From: Actinomycetospora sp. TBRC 11914
GTDB taxonomy: Bacteria > Actinomycetota > Actinomycetes > Mycobacteriales > Pseudonocardiaceae
Assembly: GCF_012933465.1 (NCBI RefSeq)
Contig: NZ_JABBND010000027.1
Coordinates: forward strand, 1-62,219
DNA length: 62,219 nt
Direction: 5' to 3'
Shown here: piece after piece, positions 53,278 to 60,353 of the stretch
How the letters are laid out: each line of letters begins with the position of its first letter
Numbering within the stretch: the stretch's first letter is position 1
The notes under the pieces: generated by a model
What the model was told of the DNA's origin: nothing
The model's input: only the letters and a program-made list of their open reading frames with translations
The model's database searches: none
Translations under genes and position numbers: made by a program

Positions 53278-54165
53278 ATGAACCTCTATTTGCGGCATGC
53301 GTGGCGCGTTCTTGCCGCCGGCGGAATCCTGATTCTAATGTCGGCCTGTGGGTCACCGCCGCCTCCCGGGCCGGTGCTCGCTCCCTCTTCGAACGCGGCA
53401 CCGCCGCCAGTGCCACCCGTTTTCACGGGGCAGAACGTGTATATCGGAACCGCTACCGATTTGCCGCACATCGCTCAGTTCGCGCCAGGTTCGAATCAGA
53501 GTAAGGGCTTCGATGTGGACCTGTTTCAGTGGCTCGCCAACAATACGCAACGCGGGTTCTATCCTATCCCGGTACCGCTCCTCATCAAGCAAAGAGAGGA
53601 CGCCTTGGAGAGCGGTCGCGTGCAGATGGTTGTGGAGGCCTACTCCATCGTCGACGAAAAGAAGAATCGCGTATCGTTCGCGGGTCCTTACATGATAACC
53701 CAGCAAGGCGTGATGGTCCGAGCTGGCGATACTCGAATTTCTAGCGCGGACGACCTTGTTGGTAAGACCGTATGCACCCTTACCGGCAGCACTTCCTTCC
53801 GTCAACTCGCACCTTTGAACGGCAGGGCAACGATAACCACTGAGGACAGTGGAGCTGAGTGCGTAAAGGACCTAGAGGAAGGGCAGGTGGACGCGGTCAC
53901 GACTGATCAATTGGTGCTCTACGGCTTTCAGCTCGACGCCTCGACCGCGGTTGCCGTTCTTCCCAATATTCGCTTCGGGCAGTACGAGCGGTATGGCATC
54001 GGGCTCCCGAAGGGTGATGTAGCCGCGTGTCAGGCAATAACCCAGTCGCTTGTAACGCTTATCACGAGTCGCCAGTGGGATACGTTCTTCACAGCTGAGT
54101 TTCCGGGTCTCGATTCCTCAACTTTCAGACCTAACCCCTATCAGCTCGACTCTTGCAATTCATGA
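53278..54165 (+). CDS. Solute-binding protein (family 3) lipoprotein without a transporter
   Basis: A 295-aa lipoprotein. The signal peptide WRVLAAGGILILMSAC is followed by a Pro-rich linker. The domain then reads VYIGTATDLPHIAQFAPGSN, SKGFDVDLFQWLAN, FAGPYMITQQGVMVRAG, LVGKTVCTLTGSTSF, GQVDAVTTDQLVLYGF and ERYGIGLPKGDVAA. This is the order of periplasmic amino-acid-binding domains (SBP_bac_3, GlnH-like), with the ligand-binding elements present. No ABC permease or ATPase is adjacent. It follows the three-helix membrane protein by 13 bp. Such a pair recalls the GlnX-GlnH sensing module upstream of PknG in mycobacteria, but no kinase is present. Low GC compared with the rest of the window. Confidence 0.85.
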   Translation: MNLYLRHAWRVLAAGGILILMSACGSPPPPGPVLAPSSNAAPPPVPPVFTGQNVYIGTATDLPHIAQFAPGSNQSKGFDVDLFQWLANNTQRGFYPIPVPLLIKQREDALESGRVQMVVEAYSIVDEKKNRVSFAGPYMITQQGVMVRAGDTRISSADDLVGKTVCTLTGSTSFRQLAPLNGRATITTEDSGAECVKDLEEGQVDAVTTDQLVLYGFQLDASTAVAVLPNIRFGQYERYGIGLPKGDVAACQAITQSLVTLITSRQWDTFFTAEFPGLDSSTFRPNPYQLDSCNS

Positions 54166-54177
54166 CGAGGTATTGGC

Positions 54178-54199
54178 GAGCGAGGGTTTCCCTCGGCTC
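54178..54199 (+). terminator. Terminator of the low-GC pair
   Basis: GAG-CGAGGG-TTT-CCCTCG-G-CTC (54178-54199), followed by AATTTC, about 12 bp past the lipoprotein stop. Confidence 0.6.
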
Positions 54200-54303
54200 A
54201 ATTTCAGCCGAACTGCTATATCCCTCAGGGTCTGTCCGGCGTACTTCCGTGCAGAGAGTTGTGCAGCCTAACTTGCCTGGAACTTGATCCCAAGCTAGTC
54301 GCC

Positions 54304-54948
54304 TCAGTTGCCTTGACGATCGCTGCGGCGAGCGCCCAAAGTCGGCGTCTTCGCGCGCACCACAACAGCTTCACCCGGCCGCAGTCCCGCGAGGACGTGG
54401 TCGACGACGCGGCCGGCCAAGTCCTCCGGGATGTCCTGGTGGGCGATGAGCCGCCGGTAGAAGAACGGCGCGGCGAGCAGGTCGACGACGAGGTCGGCGT
54501 CGGTGCCGCGCGGGAGCTCGTCGCGGGCGACGGCCGCCGTCAGGACCCGGAGCAGCGGTTCCCGACGACGGCGGGTGAGCTCGGCGTGCATCTCCCCGAG
54601 CGCGGGGTCGCGCTCGGCCGCGTCGGTGAACGCGGCCATGAGCTGCGGGAACGGCGACCCGGTGAGCGAGGCGGCGAACAACGACAGGAGGGCGACGAGG
54701 TCGGCCCGCAGGTCGCCGGTGTCGACGTCCGCCAGGGGCCGGAACTCGGCGTCCATGGCGTCGACGAGCAGCGCCGACGGCGACGCCCAGTGCCGGTAGA
54801 CGGTCGCCTTGCTCGCACCGGCCCGGCGGGCGACCGACTCGATCGTGAAGCCGGGCATCCCGTCGTCGGCGAGCACGTCGAGGGCCGCCCGGAGCACCCG
54901 TCGTCGGGCCCGCATCCCGCGGCCGACCGGCGCGCGCGTCTCCGTCAC
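54304..54948 (-). CDS. TetR-family transcriptional regulator
   Basis: A 214-aa repressor. The N-terminal helix-turn-helix reads RRRVLRAALDVLADDGMPGF, then TIESVARRAGASKATVYRHW. The C-terminal ligand domain (TetR_C type, with LFAASLTGSPFPQLMAAFTD) is variable. GTG 54948 has GGAGGGAAGAC upstream. It is divergent from the deazaflavin-dependent reductase gene, and the 78-bp spacer holds a duplicated GTATCGAT element, so it probably represses both itself and that enzyme. Confidence 0.9.
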   Translation of the reverse strand: MTETRAPVGRGMRARRRVLRAALDVLADDGMPGFTIESVARRAGASKATVYRHWASPSALLVDAMDAEFRPLADVDTGDLRADLVALLSLFAASLTGSPFPQLMAAFTDAAERDPALGEMHAELTRRRREPLLRVLTAAVARDELPRGTDADLVVDLLAAPFFYRRLIAHQDIPEDLAGRVVDHVLAGLRPGEAVVVRAKTPTLGARRSDRQGN

Positions 54949-54979
54949 CGTCTTCCCTCCCGTCGATCGAGCCGCTAGC

Positions 54980-55013
54980 GTATCGATCGTCAACGAAACG
55001 CACTCGTATCGAT
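54980..55013. promoter_or_regulatory. Probable TetR operator region
   Basis: GTATCGAT occurs at 54980-54987 and 55006-55013, 26 bp apart in direct orientation. The intervening ATCGATCGTCAACGAAACGC contains CGT-CA-ACG dyad symmetry. It lies between the divergent tetR and reductase starts. Confidence 0.5.
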
Positions 55014-55026
55014 AGAGGTGGTCGCG

Positions 55027-55491
55027 GTGTCGGCACCCAGTCCCTCCGCGCACACGCTGCCCGGGCAGTCGCTGGTCAACCGGGTGGTCCGCGGGCTGCT
55101 GCGCGTCCCGCTGCTCGCCCGGGTGGTCGGGGCGCGGCTCGTCGTCATCGAGGTCGTGGGCCGGCGCAGCGGCACCCGCTACGACGTGCCCGTCGCCTAC
55201 ACCCGCGCCGGCGCGGACCTCCTCGTCGGCACGCCCTTCGCGTGGGGCCGCAACCTGCGCACGGGCGAGCCCGTCACGATCCGGCTGCGGGGGCGACGCC
55301 GTCCCGCCGACGTCGAGGCCATCACCGACGAGCCCGGCGTCACCGAGGCCTACACGACGATGGCCCGCGACAACCGCCGCTTCGCCGACTTCAACGGCAT
55401 CGGGTTCGACGACGACGGCCGGCCGAAGGCGGACGACCTGCACCGGGCCTGGGTGGACGGCGCGCGGGCCTTCCGGCTCACCCCGCGCTGA
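55027..55491 (+). CDS. Deazaflavin (F420)-dependent nitroreductase/quinone reductase family protein
   Basis: A 154-aa protein of the split-beta-barrel Ddn/DUF385 family. Blocks are VVIEVVGRRSGTRYDVPVAY, ADLLVGTPFAWGRNLRTGEP, TIRLRGRRRPADVEAI and FNGIGFDDDGRP. F420-binding residues are usually in the GRRSG-x-x-Y/R and NWRN-like segment (here WGRNLR). It probably reduces quinones or small electrophiles. I chose GTG 55027 because AGAGGTGG lies just upstream. GTG 55018 is the alternative. The tail overlaps the convergent helR gene by 14 bp. Confidence 0.85.
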   Translation: MSAPSPSAHTLPGQSLVNRVVRGLLRVPLLARVVGARLVVIEVVGRRSGTRYDVPVAYTRAGADLLVGTPFAWGRNLRTGEPVTIRLRGRRRPADVEAITDEPGVTEAYTTMARDNRRFADFNGIGFDDDGRPKADDLHRAWVDGARAFRLTPR

Positions 55492-57682
55492 GCGCCGTCT
55501 CCAGGCCGGCGAGCGCCCGCGGCAGCGGGTCCCGGTGCAGGACGCCGAGCCGCTGCGTCGCGCGGGTGAGCGCGACGTAGAGCTCCGCTGCGCCGCGGGG
55601 CCCGTCCAGGATGCGGGCCGGGTCGACGACGAGCACGGCGTCGAACTCGAGCCCCTTGGTCTCCGCGGGCGGCACCGCCCCGGGGACGTCGGGCGGTCCG
55701 ATCACCACGCTCGTCCCCTCGCGCCGGGCCTCGTCGTCGGCGAACTCCGCGATCGCGCGCGGCAGGTCGTCGTCGGTGACCGGCCGGGCCCAGGGCCGGA
55801 CCCCGCTCGCCCGGACCGACTCCGGCGCCGTCACGTCCGGGGCGAGCTCGGCGAGCAGCGCGGCCGCCACGGCCATGATCTCCGCCGGCGTGCGGTAGTT
55901 GACCGACAACGACCGGTACGCCCAGCGGCCGGGCACATACGGGTCCAGCACCGCGGCCCAGGACCTCGCCCCGGCGGCCGACCGCCGCTGCGCGAGGTCG
56001 CCGACGACGGTGAACGACCGGTCCGGGCAGCGCCGCATCAGCACCCGCCAGTCCATCTCCGACAGCTCCTGCGCCTCGTCGACGACGACGTGCCGGTAGG
56101 TCCAGTCGCGGTCGGCGGCGGCCCGTTCGGCGAGCTCGCGGGTGTCCCGGTCGACGAACCGGTCGGCCAGGCCCTCGGCGTGGATCAGGTCGTCCGCCCT
56201 GACCAGGAGGTCCTCGTCCATCTCCTCGTGGTCGAGTCTCAGGACGTCCATGACCCCGGCCGCGTACTCGGCCCGCGCCCGCTGCTCCGCCTCGGCGGCC
56301 CGCTCGGCCGCCCGCTCCGCCGTCGGATCACGACCGAGCAGGTCGACGAGCTCGTCGAGCAGCGGGACGTCCGACACCGTCCACGCGGCGCCGTCCGCCC
56401 GCCACCACGCCGGGTCCGCCCCGGCCGCGGCCAGCCGCTCGGGCGAGGAGAGCAGCGCGGCGAGCAGCTCCTGCGGGGTGAGCGCCGGCCAGAGCTGGTC
56501 GAGGGCGGCGAGGAAGGCCTCGTCGTCGGCGAGCTCGGCGAGCAGCTCGGCACGCAGCTCCTCCCAGGCCGTGCGGTCCTCCCGCGTCAGCCAGCCCCGG
56601 CCGATCCGCATGATCGCCCGCTCGGTGAGCGCCCACGCGACGATCTCGCGGAACACCTCCCGGGCCTCGTTGTGCGGCCGCCCGCTCGCGCGCGCCTCCT
56701 CCCGGCCCCACGACGCGGTCTCGGCGTCGATGCGCAGCGCGACGTCGCCGAGCCGGATCGGGAGCGTCGCCTCGGGGAGCCGCTGCCGGTCGGCGACCGC
56801 GGCGGCGAGCACGTCGAGGGCGCTCAGCGACCCCTTGAGCTGCGCCACCTGCGGGGTGTCCTCCGCGGCGACCGACAGGCCCGGAACGAGACCGCCGGTC
56901 GTCGTGAACACGACGTCGGACTCGCCGAGGGAGGGCAGGACCCGGTCGATGTGGTCTCCGAAGGTCGGGTTGGGGCCGACGACGAGGACGCCGTGCCGCT
57001 CGATCCGCTCGCGCCGGGTGTAGAGCAGGTAGGCGACGCGATGCAGCGCGACCACCGTCTTCCCCGTCCCGGGCCCGCCCTCGATCACGGTGACGCCGGG
57101 ATGGTCGAGCCGGATGATCTCGTCCTGCTCGGCCTGGATCGTCGCGACGATGTCGCGCATGCCCTCGCCGCGCGGGGCGTTCACCGCGGCGAGCAGGGCC
57201 GCGTCGGCGTCGCCCTCGCCGTCACCGTGCGGGCGCCCGAGCACCTCGTCGGTGAAGTCGACGAGTCGCCGGCCGCGCGAGTGGAACTGCCGTCGGCGTC
57301 GCACGTCCTCCGGGTTCGCGCCGGTGGCGACGTAGAAGGGTCGCGACGCCGGGGCCCGCCAGTCGAGCAGCAGCGGCCGGTACTCGTCGTCCTCGTCGAG
57401 GATCCCGAGGCGGCCGATGTAGGAATGGTCGCCCGACGTCGAGTCGAGGCGGCCGAAACAGAGCCCGTCGTCCGCGACGTCGAGCCTCCTCGCCTGCTTC
57501 GCCGCGGCGCGCACCGCGACGTCGCGGTCCATCGGCGAGGAGCCGGTGTCGGCGAGTGCGGCCCGGTACTCCTCGCCCACCCGGGCGCGTTCCGCGTCGA
57601 GTCGGACGTACAGATCGGCGATGTACCCGCGCTCGGCGGACAATTCCTGGTCGTGATCCCGGAACGTCGGTCGGCCCCCCAC
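55478..57682 (-). CDS. helR: RNA polymerase recycling ATPase HelR (HelD family; rifampicin tolerance)
   Basis: A 734-aa UvrD-like SF1 ATPase. The N-terminal helical arm (DQELSAERGYIADLYVRLDA) enters the RNA polymerase secondary channel in HelD proteins. Walker A is VIEGGPGTGKTVVALHRVAY. The DEAQ-type Walker B is HVVVDEAQELSEMDWRVLM. Motifs V/VI are ETKGLEFDAVLVVDP and LYVALTRATQRLGV. HelR releases stalled or rifamycin-bound RNA polymerase and gives inducible rifampicin tolerance in Streptomyces. A rifamycin-associated element lies 40 bp upstream of the chosen GTG 57682. No Shine-Dalgarno sequence is evident, so the exact start is uncertain. Convergent overlap of 14 bp with the reductase gene. 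Confidence 0.88.
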   Translation of the reverse strand: MGGRPTFRDHDQELSAERGYIADLYVRLDAERARVGEEYRAALADTGSSPMDRDVAVRAAAKQARRLDVADDGLCFGRLDSTSGDHSYIGRLGILDEDDEYRPLLLDWRAPASRPFYVATGANPEDVRRRRQFHSRGRRLVDFTDEVLGRPHGDGEGDADAALLAAVNAPRGEGMRDIVATIQAEQDEIIRLDHPGVTVIEGGPGTGKTVVALHRVAYLLYTRRERIERHGVLVVGPNPTFGDHIDRVLPSLGESDVVFTTTGGLVPGLSVAAEDTPQVAQLKGSLSALDVLAAAVADRQRLPEATLPIRLGDVALRIDAETASWGREEARASGRPHNEAREVFREIVAWALTERAIMRIGRGWLTREDRTAWEELRAELLAELADDEAFLAALDQLWPALTPQELLAALLSSPERLAAAGADPAWWRADGAAWTVSDVPLLDELVDLLGRDPTAERAAERAAEAEQRARAEYAAGVMDVLRLDHEEMDEDLLVRADDLIHAEGLADRFVDRDTRELAERAAADRDWTYRHVVVDEAQELSEMDWRVLMRRCPDRSFTVVGDLAQRRSAAGARSWAAVLDPYVPGRWAYRSLSVNYRTPAEIMAVAAALLAELAPDVTAPESVRASGVRPWARPVTDDDLPRAIAEFADDEARREGTSVVIGPPDVPGAVPPAETKGLEFDAVLVVDPARILDGPRGAAELYVALTRATQRLGVLHRDPLPRALAGLETALSAG

Positions 57683-57721
57683 GTCGGCTCGAATTCGGCC
57701 GCGTGATGGTGCGGGAGGACC

Positions 57722-57742
57722 GGGGTCTTGCCGCAAGTCCCC
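57722..57742. promoter_or_regulatory. Rifamycin-associated element (RAE)
   Basis: The inverted repeat GGGGTCTTGC-C-GCAAGTCCCC (21 bp, centre 57732, one mismatched pair) matches the RAE described before rifamycin-resistance genes (arr, rox, rph, helR) in actinomycetes, whose form is GGGGCTTGC..GCAAGGCCCC. On the minus strand it follows TATAGC (revcomp 57750-57755) by 7 bp, so it sits at the start of the helR transcript. Confidence 0.82.
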
Positions 57743-57871
57743 TGCCCCGCTATACGTTGAGTACGGCGGGAGGAATGGTCCCCGATTCTTCCGCGCCTCA
57801 GCTCTCCCGCGTCGCCAGGTGCACCGTCACCTCGTCGCCCGCGGTCCGCCCGGCGCGGACCCCGCTCCTCG

Positions 57872-59311
57872 TCAGCGGGACCGACGTGCGCCGGCGGTGC
57901 CGCCCGAGGAGCTCCCGGTCGCGCCCGCCGTCGTGCCGGTCCGGCGGCCGCGTCCCCGGCCGCCGCGGCGGCGGGGGTGCCCCGGGTCGGTGCGCTGCTC
58001 GGACCGGGCCTGCTCGGACCGGCCGTGCTCCGTGCGGGGCGCCGGCTTGGTCTGGGACCGGGACGGCGACGTCGGCTTCGACCGGGCCTGGGCCTGGGCC
58101 TGGGGCTGTGCCTGCGGCTGGGGCGGCGCGGCCGCGAGGGGCGCCGCCTCCCCGACGAGGTCGACGATCTCGTGGGCGCCCGGCCCGATCTCCGCCGCGC
58201 GGGGCCGGATGCCCGCCTTGCGGGTGAGCTTCGCGACCTCCTCACGCTGTTCCGGCTGGACCAGCGTCACGACGTCGCCCGCGGCGCCGGCGCGGGCGGT
58301 ACGGCCCGACCGGTGCAGGTAGGCCTTGTGCTCCGACGGCGGGTCGACGTGGACCACGAGCGCGACGTCGTCGACGTGGATGCCGCGGGCCGCGATGTCG
58401 GTGGCGACGAGCACGCGGACGTCGCCGTCGCGGAACTGGCCGAGGTTGCGGTCGCGGGCGTTCTGGCTGAGGTTGCCGTGCAGCTCGCTCGCGGGGATGC
58501 CCGCCGCCGTCAGCTGGCGGGAGATCCGCCGCGCCGAGTGCTTGGTGCGGGTGAACAGCATGGTGCGGCCGTGGCCGCCGGCCAGCTCCCGGATCACGGC
58601 GTTGCGGTCGTCCTTGCGGACGGTGAACACGTGGTGGGTCATGTCCGGGATCGGCTCGCTCGCGCGGTCGACGCTGTGGGTCACCGGCTTGTGCAGGAAC
58701 TCCCGCACGACCTTGTCGACCTCGCCGTCGAGCGTCGCGGAGAAGAGCAGCCGCTGCGAGCCGCTCGGGGTGCGGCGCAGGAGGCGTCGGACCGCCGGCA
58801 GGAACCCGAGGTCGGACATGTGGTCGGCCTCGTCGAGCACCGTGATCTCGACGTGGTCGAGGTCGAGGATCCCCTGCCCGATCAGGTCCTCGAGGCGGCC
58901 GGGGCAGGCGATGAGGAGGTCGACGCCGCGGCGCAGCGCCTGCTCCTGGGGCCGTTGCCCGACGCCGCCGTACACGACGGTCTGCTCGAGCCCGAGCGCC
59001 TCGGAGAGCGGGGCGAGCGCGTCGCGGACCTGGCTGGCGAGCTCACGGGTGGGGAGCAGCACCAGTGCCCGGGGCCGCGAGCGGCGGGTCGGGGCGTCGC
59101 AGCGGGCGAGCTTCGCGAGCACCGGCAGACCGAACGCGAGGGTCTTGCCGCTGCCGGTGCGGCCGCGGCCGAGCACGTCGCGTCCGGCGAGCGCGTCGGG
59201 GATCGCCGCGGACTGGATCGGGGTCGGCTCGGTGATGCCGTGCTGCGCGAGGACGGTCGCGACCGAGGGCGAGACGCCCAGCGCGGTGAACGGCAGGGGA
59301 GCGTCAGAGAT
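57872..59311 (-). CDS. DEAD-box ATP-dependent RNA helicase with apparent ATC start
   Basis: A 479-aa helicase. The Q-motif is FTALGVSPSVATVLAQHGIT and EPTPIQ. Walker A is GRTGSGKT. Further motifs are PTRELASQV, VLDEADHMSDLGF (DEAD), LLFSATL, and RVLVATDIAARGIHV with HRSGRTARAG. The C-terminal 110 residues are a disordered Gln/Ala and RRRGGRGRGRR RNA-binding tail. It unwinds or remodels RNA in the cytosol. In frame with the Q-motif there is no ATG, GTG or TTG downstream of the upstream TGA until residue 46. ATC at 59309-59311 lies 6 nt after a good AGGTGA, and the next codons (SDAPLPF) look like a normal N-terminus. It is therefore an ATC start or an ATG-to-ATC mutation. Confidence 0.85.
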   Translation of the reverse strand: MSDAPLPFTALGVSPSVATVLAQHGITEPTPIQSAAIPDALAGRDVLGRGRTGSGKTLAFGLPVLAKLARCDAPTRRSRPRALVLLPTRELASQVRDALAPLSEALGLEQTVVYGGVGQRPQEQALRRGVDLLIACPGRLEDLIGQGILDLDHVEITVLDEADHMSDLGFLPAVRRLLRRTPSGSQRLLFSATLDGEVDKVVREFLHKPVTHSVDRASEPIPDMTHHVFTVRKDDRNAVIRELAGGHGRTMLFTRTKHSARRISRQLTAAGIPASELHGNLSQNARDRNLGQFRDGDVRVLVATDIAARGIHVDDVALVVHVDPPSEHKAYLHRSGRTARAGAAGDVVTLVQPEQREEVAKLTRKAGIRPRAAEIGPGAHEIVDLVGEAAPLAAAPPQPQAQPQAQAQARSKPTSPSRSQTKPAPRTEHGRSEQARSEQRTDPGHPRRRGGRGRGRRTGTTAGATGSSSGGTAGARRSR

Positions 59312-59469
59312 GGAGAGTCACCTGGTTCCGGGTGGCCGCCCGGCGGGCTGTGCGCCGCGCCCGGGGCGGAGGTACGCCGGACAGGCAGGCCCGACGTCGT
59401 GTCCTCACCAGTGTCTCACGGCCGCGGTCGCCACCCCGTCGGTGCGGGCGGGGACGACCGTCACAACGA

Positions 59470-60315
59470 TCAGCGCGTCGTCGTGAGGTGCCCGGCGGCG
59501 AGCTCGAGGCTGCGGGCGCGCAGGGCGTCCCGGACGCCGGCGTCGTCGGCCTGCGGGTTGGGCCGTGCCGGGCGCAGGCGGTCGAAGAACCGGCCGGTGG
59601 TGCCCTCGAGCGTCGGGTCGACCGCGAGCCGTCGCGTCGCCTCCACCCCGGAGTCGAGCGTGTCGACGGTGCGCCCGACCTCGTTCAGGACGATCTTGGT
59701 GGGCATGTAGGTGCCGGGGTGCAGGCTCGTCGCGGTCAGCCGGTCGGCCGGGAAGCGCCCGGCGAGGTCGAAGCAGTTCATGATCTGCGCGAGCTTGCTC
59801 TGCGCGTAGGCGCGGCTGCCGGAGTAGCCGTGCTCGAGCTGGAGGTCGTCGAGGTCCAGCGGGTGCTGGCCGAGGGACGAGACGTGCACGACGCGGGCCG
59901 CGCGGTCCGCGGTGGCGGAGGCCGTGAGGAGCGGCAGCAGGTTCTCGGTGAGCACGAACGTGGCGAGATAGTTCACCGCGAAGCGCAGTTCGAGGCCGTC
60001 GTGGCTGGTGCGCCGCTCGCGCCCGTCGGGCTCGCCGGAGCCGATGCCGGCGTTGTTGACGAGGACGTCGAGGCGATCGACGGCGGCGGTGACCTCGTCG
60101 GCCAGGCGGGCGACCTGGGCGAGGTCGGCGAGGTCAGCAGTGACCGTGACGGGCTTCGGGGCACCGGCTTCGCGGACCTCGCGGGCGACCCGCTCCAGCT
60201 TCGCGGGGTCGCGGCCGTGCAGCACGAGCCGGACGTCGCCGTCGGCCGCGAGACGCAGCGCGAGGGCCCGGCCGAGGCCGTCGGTGGCGCCGGTGATCGC
60301 CAGGGTGGTCGTCAT
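59470..60315 (-). CDS. Short-chain dehydrogenase/reductase (SDR) family oxidoreductase
   Basis: A 281-aa Rossmann-fold enzyme. The cofactor loop TTTLAITGATDGLGRALALR (TGxxxGxG) and HGRD suggest NADP(H). NNAGIG and the active-site segment VVHVSSLGQHP ... YSGSRAYAQSKLAQIM give the Ser, the YxxSK Tyr/Lys and the upstream Asn. The C-terminal part LHPGTYMPTKI is typical of the retinol dehydrogenase/protochlorophyllide-reductase-like SDR group. The substrate is unknown. ATG 60315 is preceded by AAAGGCGGGC. It lies 38 bp after the HNH gene's stop on the same strand. Confidence 0.9.
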   Translation of the reverse strand: MTTTLAITGATDGLGRALALRLAADGDVRLVLHGRDPAKLERVAREVREAGAPKPVTVTADLADLAQVARLADEVTAAVDRLDVLVNNAGIGSGEPDGRERRTSHDGLELRFAVNYLATFVLTENLLPLLTASATADRAARVVHVSSLGQHPLDLDDLQLEHGYSGSRAYAQSKLAQIMNCFDLAGRFPADRLTATSLHPGTYMPTKIVLNEVGRTVDTLDSGVEATRRLAVDPTLEGTTGRFFDRLRPARPNPQADDAGVRDALRARSLELAAGHLTTTR

Positions 60316-60353
60316 GCCCGCCTTTCTACGCGGTGGGCTCGGCGGTCCTGGTC

